From Richelia sp. SL_2_1 (lineage in GTDB: Bacteria; Cyanobacteriota; Cyanobacteriia; Cyanobacteriales; Nostocaceae): a DNA stretch of 64,000 nt. Every line of letters starts with the position of its first letter. Within the stretch, counting starts at the first letter, position 1. Under the pieces are notes generated by a model that saw nothing but the letters and a program-made list of their open reading frames with translations, searched no databases and was not told where the DNA came from. The stretch spans positions 16,562 through 80,561 of the forward strand of contig JAAUSO010000010.1 in assembly GCA_012033205.1 (NCBI GenBank), read 5' to 3'. Both the position numbers and the translations under genes were made by a program. This document shows, piece after piece, positions 45,667 to 54,598 of this stretch.

Positions 45667-46661
45667 TTAATTTGCAATAAAACTCTTAACTTTCATCTTT
45701 TTACGACGTAAACGAGCAATTGCTTGACGTTGTAATTGTCGGACTCTGGTATGAGAAATATCCATACGTTTAGCGACTTCAGTTAATGTTAATTCCCGTC
45801 CATCACTTAAACCAAAATGTAAATTCACAACTTCTCGCTGTTGAGGAGTTAATTCAATCAACATTTCGTCAAGACATTCGCGCAATGATTGATGATTGAC
45901 GTAATCATCTATAGAAGAACTTGTATCTTCAAGTAAATCTTGTAATTCCGTATCTTGTCCTTCACCAACTCGTAAATCTAATGATACGGGTTGACGCGAC
46001 ATATGTAGATAATCTTGAATTTGCGATGGGTTTAAAGCAACAGATTCAGCAATATCTGCTATTGTTGGTGTACGTCCTAATTCTTGAGTTAATTCTCGTC
46101 GTGCTTTCTTAATTTTTTTGAGAGTTTGACATACATGAATTGGTAAACGGATGGAACGACTTTTTTGGTCTAATGCTCGCGTAATTGCTTGTCTAATCCA
46201 CCAATAAGCGTAGGTAGAAAATTTATAACCTTTATCAGGGTCAAACTTTTCTACTCCTCTTTGTAAACCTAAAGTTCCTTCTTGAATTAAATCGACAAAC
46301 TCCAAATTATGATGCTGATATTTTTTGCGATCGCCACTACTAAACGTAAGTTCGCTTCAATCATTTTTTGTCGGGCAAATTCGCATTTATCAAGGGTTTC
46401 TTGCAGTTGGGATTCGGTCATTCCTACTGCATCAGCCCACACAGAAAAATCGGGTTCGGAGTCTATTTTAATGGTTAATTTTTCTTTAATTTCCAGCAAT
46501 TGCATTAATTGCTTAACTTGTTGGGCATAAAATACTTCTTGTTCACGAGTCAATAATGGTACGCGCCCAATTTGAACTAAAAAAGCACGCACAGTATCTG
46601 TATTTAATCTTTGCTTGGCGGATGCGCTATTTTCTTTATTATTAATAATTGCGGGTTGCAT
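45667..46661 (-). CDS. Group 2 sigma-70 factor, with one-base frame break
   Basis: This is a primary-like sigma factor of the cyanobacterial SigB/SigC/SigD group. The N-terminal frame (46661 to about 46315) has region 1.2 ([20 protein letters not shown]) and region 2.1 ([11 protein letters not shown]). The next frame continues [40 protein letters not shown], region 3 and region 4 ([20 protein letters not shown]) to the stop at 45667. The break is at gcaaaaaatatcag; seven A residues rather than six give [16 protein letters not shown], the standard sequence. The ATG at 46659-46661 follows aggag at a wide gap; TTG 46668 is an alternative. About 331 codons after repair. Confidence 0.87.
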
Positions 46662-46666
46662 ATTAA

Positions 46667-46933
46667 TCAAAAACTCCTGAAAACTTCAACAAGGGTATTA
46701 ATTGCAAAAATCAAACTTTTCCAACTAGCATCTAATTTTTGTATGAGATCTTCGGCTATTCTTGAAGCATTAGCTACTATTGTAAATTTGGGATTCATAG
46801 CCCCAATTGAAGGGAAGAAACTCGAATCTACTACATATATATAATTGGCTTCTTGAAGATAAGGTAATGCCGCTTTTTCCATATAAAAATAACCGTAAAT
46901 AATATGAGTATGTTTAAATTGTTCGATACTCAA
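46667..46933 (-). pseudogene. C-terminal fragment of a GMC oxidoreductase
   Basis: This 88-residue frame has no ATG at its left end (TTG only) and resembles the C-terminal piece of glucose-methanol-choline flavoprotein oxidoreductases: NYIYVVDSSFFPSIGAMNPK then FTIVANASRIAEDLIQ. The FAD-binding N-terminus, several hundred residues, is missing. A part-length relic is therefore likely. Its stop codon lies six bases before the sigma factor ATG, and the sigma ribosome binding site falls inside it. Confidence 0.7.
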
Positions 46934-46960
46934 ATCCTCGATATATTATTGTACCATTCG

Positions 46961-47110
46961 TTAAGCAGCAATCTTAACCAGAATGTTTAATTTAGCATAT
47001 TTCTCTATTTTTTGTTCTACTGCTTGACGGTAAGCTTCAAAATAGTGGACATCTGCTGTTTTTTTCACAGCCTTGCAAATGATTTCGGCATCTTCTTCGT
47101 TCTTGATTAT
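46961..47110 (-). pseudogene. Gene remnant of unknown family
   Basis: A 46-codon run with coding character but no start ends at TAA 46961-46963: NEEDAEIICKAVKKTADVHY, then FEAYRQAVEQKIEKYAKLNI. Upstream the frame is cut by a stop, and another frame continues with WEVAG-like sequence, suggesting a frameshift. I do not recognise the family. It lies beside the GMC fragment, so this stretch seems to be a graveyard of old genes. Confidence 0.4.
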
Positions 47111-47419
47111 AAATCATCCCAATATCCGGCTACTTCCCAGGATAATCTAACTTTTGTGTGGCTAATTGCTATAGATTTGATCTAAATTGTTTATTTTGTG
47201 TCATTTATTTATGAGTTTTTCTTAGATTTTGGTTTGGAAAAATTATTTAGTTCTATACTTACGTTAAGTAATAGAAAAAATATGTTTAAGAATAGATTAA
47301 AAGCCAGAACAAAAGATGAAGTATAAATTCTCGTTCATACTTCATGTTTTAGTTTATTCTTCCTAATACTTAATACAGGATAAAGGATAAAGTATTGGAA
47401 CTTCATCCTTTTCCTATTT
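47111..47419. other. Spacer, nothing recognised
   Basis: About 309 bases of AT-rich sequence between the gene remnants and the ChaB-domain gene. The taatact and gataaag short repeats near 47370-47395 are weak. No gene or clear hairpin is seen. Confidence 0.4.
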
Positions 47420-48184
47420 TTAAGCAGTTACTTTTTGTTTAGACCAAATTCCATTTTCATCTTCCTCATACTGTTGGTGAATTGCATTCCAAGCAGCTTC
47501 TTCCGCTTTACTTTCATCTTTAGTTTCATCTAATACAGAATTGTAGCGTTCGATGAAAGTTTTTTGAGCGGTTTCCGATAAATGAGAACGTACTTCAGGG
47601 GCTAAATCTTCAGCGCTATTACAATTACCAGAACAAGCACGAGGTAAAGTAACTTCGCTAGTATGAGTTTCTTCACCACCAGCACTTTGTAGGAGCAGTA
47701 AAATTTCTCCGGCTTTATCAGCAGGTACTTCTGCCATTACAATAAACTCACCAGCTTTCAAGCGAGTTTCGTAGACAGCAGCTTTCTCTTTAGGCATTCC
47801 CAAAGTTGCTAATAACGAAGCTAAACCTGCACCAGCACTACCAGCTAATGCACCACTTGCGGCTCCTAAAAGCGCTCCACCGATAGGTCCCGCTGCTACA
47901 ACTGAACCTACGAAGGGAATAAACAGCACTCCTACACCGGAAAGCAAACCTAAAAAGGAGCCAAACAAAGAACCGAAGACTGCTCCTGTTCTCAATCCGC
48001 CTAAAATAACGTCTTTCTTGGTAATAAAACCTGAAATTCTAGTTTCAGATTGGAAGTTGTTACCCATTACCGAAATATGTTCGCGGGTTACACCTCTATC
48101 CAACAAACGACGGACAACATTTTCAACTTGTTCTTGCTGTTTGAAAACACCTGAAACAGTACGTTCTGCTTTATATTCTGACAT
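47420..48184 (-). CDS. Stress protein with glycine-zipper middle and ChaB C-terminus
   Basis: This 254-residue protein has an N-terminal alpha-beta domain (about 1-50, [20 protein letters not shown]) like the general stress protein 17M group. A glycine/alanine-rich, membrane-like segment follows (about 62-125, [20 protein letters not shown]). The C-terminal ChaB domain is at about 185-250 ([39 protein letters not shown]). The family is common in cyanobacteria, often stress-linked, with unknown function. It lies 60 bases downstream of dps on the same strand, supporting a stress role. Confidence 0.83.
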   Translation of the reverse strand: MSEYKAERTVSGVFKQQEQVENVVRRLLDRGVTREHISVMGNNFQSETRISGFITKKDVILGGLRTGAVFGSLFGSFLGLLSGVGVLFIPFVGSVVAAGPIGGALLGAASGALAGSAGAGLASLLATLGMPKEKAAVYETRLKAGEFIVMAEVPADKAGEILLLLQSAGGEETHTSEVTLPRACSGNCNSAEDLAPEVRSHLSETAQKTFIERYNSVLDETKDESKAEEAAWNAIHQQYEEDENGIWSKQKVTA

Positions 48185-48244
48185 ATCGATTCCCCTGTAT
48201 TAATGCAATTCACGAATATCAGTTAAAAATGGAATTTGCTGCTT

Positions 48245-48778
48245 CTAATTAACACCTACAGCAGTTTTTTCAGGTGTTCTACCATCTGCTTGCAAAGATT
48301 CTCCTTCAATAAAGGAGCGCAACATCCAAGCCATTTCTTCGTGTCCTTCCATTAATCCGGTAAGGAAGTCAGCAGTTCCTTCATCGTGGAAGTCATCAGC
48401 ACATTTATCAATATGTTCACGTAAATTACGGATAACCTGTTCGTGATCATCTACCAATTTAGATACCATTTGAGTTGCTAAAGGTAGATTTTCTGGATTT
48501 TCTTTTAAGGATGTCAGTTTCAGAAATCCTTCCATAGTACTTACAGGGAAACCACCCAAAGCACGAACACGTTCCGCGATAGAATCGATGTTCATGGTTA
48601 GAGTTTGATAGTGTTCTTCCCACAATTGATGCAAACTACGGAATTGAGGCCCCACTACATCCCAATGGTATTTTTTTGTTTTAACTAACAGTAAATAAGC
48701 ATCTGCTAAATCATTGTTCAATAATTCGCAAACACCTTTACGTTGTTGTTCTGTCAGTCCAATATTAATACTACGCAT
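48245..48778 (-). CDS. dps: Dps family ferritin-like protein
   Basis: This 177-residue protein has the Dps fold of iron-oxidising mini-ferritins that protect DNA under starvation or oxidative stress. Ferroxidase motifs are visible: KTKKYHWDVVGPQFRSLHQL (His and Asp) and LWEEHYQTLTMNIDSIAERV (Glu). The helical C-terminus contains DDFHDEGTADFLTGLMEGHE. The ATG at 48776-48778 is the natural start. It is probably transcribed with the ChaB-domain gene downstream. Confidence 0.92.
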   Translation of the reverse strand: MRSINIGLTEQQRKGVCELLNNDLADAYLLLVKTKKYHWDVVGPQFRSLHQLWEEHYQTLTMNIDSIAERVRALGGFPVSTMEGFLKLTSLKENPENLPLATQMVSKLVDDHEQVIRNLREHIDKCADDFHDEGTADFLTGLMEGHEEMAWMLRSFIEGESLQADGRTPEKTAVGVN

Positions 48779-49300
48779 AATTTACTTTCTCTAGTTTCTC
48801 TAAATTCAACTCTCCTCCAATTTGAACATATTTATTTTTTCAAAAAATCAATCAAAGGTGATAATCTCAGGTTAGATGTTGACGATAAATACCTAATACT
48901 TTTTATATAGTTCTGTCGCAGGATTATGACCGGATAAAAATTTGAACACATCAAATAGAGATGTATCAAAATTACATTTGTACATCAAAAAATAGTATGA
49001 TACTGTAAGTAGTTCGGGTTAAAATTTCTCAGAATACAGCGCTACGGGCGCTCGACTCAACAGCGCCCAAGATTAAGCATCAGTAAGAGGATGTTTGAAA
49101 AGTCTAATTTAATACTTTACCTGGCGACTACAAGTCGCGACTACACAAACGAAACCCGTGCAGACGGGTTTCAAACTTGTTATTTTTCCACATCTGAGCA
49201 AAAAAGATACTTCGGTATTTGACGATTAATCATTGAATGAATACATCAAATACTCGCAAAGTTATAGCAAAATTTTGAATGACGATTCCTTAGTTACTAA
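48779..49300. other. Spacer with small palindromes
   Basis: A 522-base gene-free region. It carries gcgctacgggcgc-type palindromes (49039-49068), ggcgactacaagtcgcgact (49123-49142) and cccgtgcagacggg (49157-49170), three short hairpin repeats in a row, as in intergenic repeat elements. The promoter of dps should be in the first 150 bases. No gene is seen. Confidence 0.45.
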
Positions 49301-49957
49301 TTATAAATGACTAACCAAAGAAACTATTTCCTGTAAATCGGTAATAAAATAATCGGCTTCTTGTTTAACTTTTTCCCTGACAGCATATCTACCAAAACCG
49401 ATAAACATATCAACAACAGGTTTAGATTCTAAATCGCTGACACCATCACCGACAGCGACAATTATTCTTGGTGAATATCTATTGCGTAAACTTTTGACAA
49501 TTTCGGGTTTACCACCGGAACGAGTTGAAGGATAATTACGATCAAAGTCCCGATAGCTACCATCTTCGTGAAAATAAAGGTCAACAGCTTCGATTAATTC
49601 CACACCAAGATAATCGGCTAAAGGTTTGATTGCTTGACGATAACCACCGCTTAAAATAACTGGTATCCAACCTTGACTTTTCAAAGTTGTAATAACTTGC
49701 TTTGCTGAAGGTTCTACCGTTTCGATATATAATTTACCAACTTGCGAAATACTTTCAGCAGCAGGTTGAATAATGGATAAACGTCGTGCAAAAATACTTT
49801 CTAAAGTAATCTTACCTTCCATTGCTTCAGCAGTCATTTTTTCAATCTCTTGAGTAGCTTCCTCACCACTAGCACGGGCTAACTCATCAACTCCTTCAAT
49901 ACTGCTTAAAGTACTGTCGCAATCAAAAATAATGATTTTATCGTATTGATTTGTCAT
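49301..49957 (-). CDS. HAD-IB family phosphatase (phosphoserine phosphatase-like)
   Basis: This 218-residue protein has all four HAD motifs: IIFDCDSTLSSIEGVDELAR (DxDxT), ILSGGYRQ (motif II with Ser), the Lys of GGKPEIVKSL, and VAVGDGVSDLE (motif IV). The cap type and spacing fit the SerB/HAD-IB group, so phosphoserine or another small phosphate ester is the likely substrate. It is probably cytoplasmic. Its exact substrate cannot be fixed from motifs. It stands alone between spacers. Confidence 0.87.
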   Translation of the reverse strand: MTNQYDKIIIFDCDSTLSSIEGVDELARASGEEATQEIEKMTAEAMEGKITLESIFARRLSIIQPAAESISQVGKLYIETVEPSAKQVITTLKSQGWIPVILSGGYRQAIKPLADYLGVELIEAVDLYFHEDGSYRDFDRNYPSTRSGGKPEIVKSLRNRYSPRIIVAVGDGVSDLESKPVVDMFIGFGRYAVREKVKQEADYFITDLQEIVSLVSHL

Positions 49958-50030
49958 TTTTTTTACTCATATTATCCACATATTTGCTGTTTATATTCTA
50001 TCTCTACAGATGCTATTCATTCCCATAAAT

Positions 50031-50072
50031 GTAGAGACGTAGCCGGGCGTTACGTCTCATCGCTACGTCTCA
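50031..50072. repeat. Palindromic repeat (gacgtagc family)
   Basis: The sequence gtagagacgtagccgggcgt followed by tacgtctcatcgctacgtct is related to the palindromes at 18244 and 26563. It lies in the gap between the M61 peptidase and HAD phosphatase genes and could form nested hairpins. Confidence 0.55.
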
Positions 50073-50123
50073 TCTAAACAAATAAAATATCCAACTATTT
50101 CCCTTCAATTCAAAGGATGAAAA

Positions 50124-51890
50124 CTACAGTCCCAAAAATTGATTAAATTTCTCTTTTTGAGCTACAGAAGGGTTTTTAACTGGTACTACTTCGTATTTAT
50201 TGGCACGATATTCCGCTAAAGTAACCTGATAATTACGCAATTCATCTTGGTGAAAGACAGTAATTTCAATAGTATCTTGGGGTTGATAATCTTTCAATCT
50301 TTCATTTAATTGAGTTGCTGTTATCTTAATACCATCAATTGCTAATAATTCATCACCTGCGTCAATTCCAGCAATTTGTGCCGGTGAATCTGTTTCAACA
50401 AATTTGATTGATTCTCGTGCATTCTCACTAGTTACTTTGATTCCTAAAAATGGTTCATCTGGGGTATCTGTAACTAACTTTAAACCAAAGGGTTCGAGAT
50501 ATTCATTAAATGGTAAATCTTCTGTACCGTGAATATAACGTTGAAAGAAATCTGTTAAATCAATTTCCGCCACTGATTCAATAACTTGCTTTAATTCCGC
50601 AGCAGTATAACCAATTTCATCCTTACCAAATTCTTGCCATAATTTAAGCATGACATCATCAAGAGAACGTTGATTATGATGACGAGAACGAATTAGTAAA
50701 TCTAACAATAATGAAATCATTTCTCCTTTTAAATAATAGGAAATTTGAGAGTTTTTACTATTAGCATCTTGACGATAAAGTTTAATCCAAGCATCAAAAC
50801 TTGATTCGGAAACGGGCTGTATTTTACGTCCCGGTGTGGTTTCATATGCAGTTATTTCTTTACTTAAATTATTTAAGTATGATTTAACGTTATAAATTCC
50901 CGCTCTTAAAGGAATCAATAAATCATAGTAACTTGTGGTTCCTTCACAAAACCACAATGAAGGTGTATAATTTTCTTGGTCGTAGTCGAAAACTTGCAAT
51001 TCTTTGGGACGAATCCGCTTAACGTTCCATAAATGGAAGAATTCGTGAGCTACCAACTGCATAAAACGCTCGTACTTTTCACGATCGCAAAATCCAAAGC
51101 GCTTATAAATTAAAGCACAAGAGTTTTTATGTTCCAAACCACCGAATGATTGGGCTGATAAATGCAGCAGAAATAAATATCGTTCGTAAGGTAAACCACC
51201 GAATATCTGGGCTTCTACTTCGATGATTTTCTTGATATCCTCAATCATCGGTTCGACTTGCACGTTACCTTTTCCCCAAATTGCTAGTTGATGAGGTAGA
51301 GAATGTACCTCGAAGTCATATAGTTGATGGGAACCGATTTCAAAAGGACTGTCTACAAGAGTATCAAAGTCAGCTGCAACAAAAGTATTTTTTTGTTTTT
51401 CAACTGCTGGTAATGTTGTTGTTATCTGCCATTGAGGATAGGGTGTGTGAATGGTCACGTAAATTGGTTGTTGATCAAAACCCGGTATTCTAAAAAATAG
51501 CGCCGCTCCATTAAAATAACCGTGGCTTGAATCTAAATGATTTGTGCGGACAGTTAGTTCATTCGCAAAAATACGGTACTTTATTGTAATTTCTGAAACA
51601 TTATCCGTATTTACTTGCCAATGATTTTTAGAAATTTTACACCAAATTAAAGCTTTATCGTCGCTTGTTGCCGAAAAATCTTGTAAATGCTTAGCATATT
51701 CTCTTACTAAGTAAGAACCCGGAGTCCAAACAGGCATTTTTAAATCTAAAGTGGATGATGAATAGCCCTGCAAATGTAAAGTTACCTCAAACAGATGGGT
51801 TTGAGGCTGAGGCATGGCAATTTGGTAACTAATTGTCGCAGTAGCTTGTTTTGTGGAATTTTCAAGAGGATGAGCAGTTATTTCGGTCAT
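50124..51890 (-). CDS. M61 family glycyl aminopeptidase with PDZ domain
   Basis: This protein of 588 residues starts at ATG 51888-51890; a TTG three codons upstream is possible. The N-terminal beta domain (to about 200) is followed by the zinc peptidase core: SFGGLEHKNS near 255, the HEFFH metal motif at about 282-286 (VAHEFFHLWNVKRIRP) and the third ligand Glu in LWFCEGTTSYYDLL. The C-terminal PDZ domain (about 455-560) has FLGIKVTSENARES and AQIAGIDAGDELLAIDGI. M61 enzymes remove N-terminal glycine or similar residues. No signal peptide is seen. Confidence 0.9.
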   Translation of the reverse strand: MTEITAHPLENSTKQATATISYQIAMPQPQTHLFEVTLHLQGYSSSTLDLKMPVWTPGSYLVREYAKHLQDFSATSDDKALIWCKISKNHWQVNTDNVSEITIKYRIFANELTVRTNHLDSSHGYFNGAALFFRIPGFDQQPIYVTIHTPYPQWQITTTLPAVEKQKNTFVAADFDTLVDSPFEIGSHQLYDFEVHSLPHQLAIWGKGNVQVEPMIEDIKKIIEVEAQIFGGLPYERYLFLLHLSAQSFGGLEHKNSCALIYKRFGFCDREKYERFMQLVAHEFFHLWNVKRIRPKELQVFDYDQENYTPSLWFCEGTTSYYDLLIPLRAGIYNVKSYLNNLSKEITAYETTPGRKIQPVSESSFDAWIKLYRQDANSKNSQISYYLKGEMISLLLDLLIRSRHHNQRSLDDVMLKLWQEFGKDEIGYTAAELKQVIESVAEIDLTDFFQRYIHGTEDLPFNEYLEPFGLKLVTDTPDEPFLGIKVTSENARESIKFVETDSPAQIAGIDAGDELLAIDGIKITATQLNERLKDYQPQDTIEITVFHQDELRNYQVTLAEYRANKYEVVPVKNPSVAQKEKFNQFLGL

Positions 51891-52069
51891 TTTTTCCAAG
51901 TTATCAGTCAGGATTTTTAATGTAACTTATAACTTATAACTCATCGGCTAAAAGTAAACTAACTGCTGTTTGACGACAATCACAGAAGTCGGGTTTTTTC
52001 AACAGAAATACTAGTGAAACCAGATAAGCATCCTAAAAACCCGACTTCTTATCTTTGATTCACTTTAAT

Positions 52070-52753
52070 TTATATTCTACTAGCTAAATTTACCAACTGT
52101 TTAAAATTAAGCAGATGAATTACCTCTTGGGTGGAATCAATATCAATCCAAGCTTTCTCTTGCAGCTTTTCTATAATTTGGGTAGTTTCTTCTATACCGA
52201 TATCGGTAACGTCAGCTAAATCTTGAAATGGAATCTTGTAAATATCTTTTCCTTTTACAGCTTCTTCACCGTAACTCTCACCCAAAGCAACCAAAGTGTG
52301 AGCCAGTTTAACTGCTGGGGGTGCTGCTCGCATTTGCAAGCGTAAATTCACATAACGGATTCTACGTACCATTAATTGCAGCATTCGATGATGCAACTGG
52401 GAGTCTTTAAATAATATCTGAATAAAGCTTTCCCTCGACACGCTAATCAATTCTACTGGGGAAAGAGCAATTACATCGGTACAACGGGGAGATTCATCTA
52501 AAATCGCCATTTCTCCAAAAAAATCACCTTTACCTAAAATTGCCAGAGCGCGACTATCTTCACTATTAGTACGCCGGACTTTTAACCAACCCGATAAAAT
52601 AAAATAAACTGCGTTACCCCAAGAGTCTTCCATTAAAACGGCTCTTCGAGCCGGATACTCGTGCATTGTTGCAACATTGAGCAGCCACTCTAAAGTTTGG
52701 GGATTGGCTGTACTCAGTAAGGGAAAGATTTCACCGAAAACCTCTGTCTGCAT
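52070..52753 (-). CDS. Crp/Fnr family transcription regulator
   Basis: This 227-residue protein has an N-terminal cyclic-nucleotide-binding-like beta barrel (about 20-120, MEDSWGNAVYFILSGWLKVR, GDFFGEMAILDESPRCTDVI) and a C-terminal helix-turn-helix (about 165-200, PFQDLADVTDIGIEETTQII). The barrel keeps the GE-x-A and R-x-T positions of cAMP binders (FGEMA, SPRCTD), so cyclic nucleotide binding is possible. Its targets are unknown. A pair of repeats with agaagtcggg and cccgacttct lies just beyond its 5' side neighbour at about 51985-52050. Confidence 0.88.
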   Translation of the reverse strand: MQTEVFGEIFPLLSTANPQTLEWLLNVATMHEYPARRAVLMEDSWGNAVYFILSGWLKVRRTNSEDSRALAILGKGDFFGEMAILDESPRCTDVIALSPVELISVSRESFIQILFKDSQLHHRMLQLMVRRIRYVNLRLQMRAAPPAVKLAHTLVALGESYGEEAVKGKDIYKIPFQDLADVTDIGIEETTQIIEKLQEKAWIDIDSTQEVIHLLNFKQLVNLASRI

Positions 52754-53192
52754 GAAATATCTGCCGCAAATAAATAAAAAACTAGATAGAGAAAATTTAA
52801 TATATATAGATTTTCAACCGTAACCAGATTGTAGGGTGCTGTGACACTTGGCTTGATTGTTAACGAAATAATCAGGTTTTTGTGTCACGCACCAACCACA
52901 GATTGTGACACTTGCGTAAGTCCTGATATATTGATTTTCAACCGTAACCAGTCACTCAATTTTGGATTATCCTGATTAAAAATTTACGTTTCTATTACAA
53001 CACAGTAATCACCCAATACTCATCAGCGTTTTTACTGAGTCTCCTAAGTTGAAGAAGTTGAGTTTTTGTCTGAAAATAGGGTTGGGGGGAATAGGCAAAT
53101 GTCCTAAGAATTGTGGCTACCGCTATATCTCAAATTTCAAAAACCAGAAAATCTCAAATCTCAAATCCAAAATTGATTGAGTGGCGATTTAT
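52754..53192. other. Spacer with repeats
   Basis: A 439-base gene-free region. The phrase attttcaaccgtaaccag occurs at about 52810-52828 and again at 52932-52949 with the piece tgtgacacttg in between, which looks like a partial insertion sequence or repeat remnant (cttgcgtaagtcctga at 52911-52926 is insertion-sequence-end-like). A right end of the MITE found at 29727 is at about 53098-53125. Confidence 0.45.
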
Positions 53193-54413
53193 TTACACCG
53201 TGGGGACATCTGTAAGTATTCTTAAATGACTATCTAAAGTTTCTACTAGTTCATTCAAAGCATTCAAAGCTTCTAATTGTCGAGGATTTAACTCTCGTCT
53301 ATTCAAAGCTAGTTTTTGCTGTAATTCGTGTACTTTATAACTTAACTGTTGAGAAGCACCTAAAGCATCGCGACTCAAACGAGTTAACTGTTGTTGCTGA
53401 TAAAACTTTAATGCAGCTCCACGTAATACCTGTAAAGTTGCTTCTTCTCCGTACATTCCCGGCATGACTCGCAAACGCAATAACAACCGCTGTTGCTGGA
53501 ATAAACATTCTGTTTCTACTTGTTTCGCTTGTCCTAATGTTGCTATTTTTAAAGAATTTAAGCGTTTTAATTCATTAAGTACACCTTGAAACGTCGATAA
53601 TGGGAGTTCTTCTATTACTGACTGTACAATTCCATTTAAACTCCATAGAATTCGACCTTGATAAGGCTGTCTTTCTAAATATAAACGACCGATGCCTCCT
53701 GCAAGAATTCTTGCAAGCAATTCTTTGAGCAACTTTTTCGGTGCAAGAGTAGACAGTACCGCATCAGCACTGAATGATTCTGGAAGAGGTAATCTTAATG
53801 CGGGTAAATTATCTGCCGATATCACTTCAAAAATACCTACACCAATATTTTCATCCAATTCTTGGCGATTTAAAGGTGTGGTAACAGCTTTCTTTGGCTC
53901 TTGAATGTGAGAGAAACTTTCTAAGTCAACTCCCTTGGGGAAATCGAACAAGATTAAAGTATTATCCCCTGGCTCAAATTCTTCTTCTAAATTTTCCAGA
54001 AATGATTGATTCTCAACTTCCTCTCCTTGATTAGAAGCTAACTTAGACACTTGGGCCGACCTATTTTTATAATTGAGATATTCTGACAATATAATCCGGT
54101 GAGTTTCCGCTGTCAGAGGCTGAGTTTGTAGCGTGGATTTTAAGTAAGATAATATACTATTTACATAATCTAATGCCGCCGCATCTGTGGGATTAACGAT
54201 GCCCAACAACAGATTATTATCTTCTAACTTCAAAGGTAAAACTTGATGATAGAGGCAAGCCTCAAAGCACAAGATACTCTCAATTAGTTGAAATATCTGT
54301 TCCTGTTGGTTTGGGGTAAGAGATGATGCACCGTCAGTCCCTATCGTCTTAAATCGCTTTTGATTGGCAATCGCTGCACTGGTATCAGTTGGTTTGCCTT
54401 CGGAAGACAACAT
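53193..54413 (-). CDS. PilB/GspE-like protein without the ATPase core
   Basis: This 406-residue protein has an N-terminal domain like MshEN of type II/IV secretion ATPases (about 50-120, LKLEDNNLLLGIVNPTDAAA) and a domain resembling the N-terminal part of the PilB/GspE core (about 225-330, LAGGIGRLYLERQPYQGRIL). No Walker A or B motif is present. A C-terminal coiled coil follows (LSYKVHELQQKLALNRREL). It could be a regulator or scaffold of pilus or secretion machinery, perhaps binding c-di-GMP as MshEN domains can; that is inference. The HetZ-like gene lies upstream on the same strand. Confidence 0.65.
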   Translation of the reverse strand: MLSSEGKPTDTSAAIANQKRFKTIGTDGASSLTPNQQEQIFQLIESILCFEACLYHQVLPLKLEDNNLLLGIVNPTDAAALDYVNSILSYLKSTLQTQPLTAETHRIILSEYLNYKNRSAQVSKLASNQGEEVENQSFLENLEEEFEPGDNTLILFDFPKGVDLESFSHIQEPKKAVTTPLNRQELDENIGVGIFEVISADNLPALRLPLPESFSADAVLSTLAPKKLLKELLARILAGGIGRLYLERQPYQGRILWSLNGIVQSVIEELPLSTFQGVLNELKRLNSLKIATLGQAKQVETECLFQQQRLLLRLRVMPGMYGEEATLQVLRGAALKFYQQQQLTRLSRDALGASQQLSYKVHELQQKLALNRRELNPRQLEALNALNELVETLDSHLRILTDVPTV

Positions 54414-54598
54414 AGGTCTAATCGCTTAATATTTTACTCTATCGTATTCGCTTTATTGGCGATTTGGCACTATCTTGACAAACACTTTTGAGTAAATAAA
54501 AATCAGATTATTTACAATTATTTATAATTATTTACAAATAATAATTCATCGTCTTAGTCCATAACCTTCTGATAACGGTCTTTGATTGCAAAAAAGCT

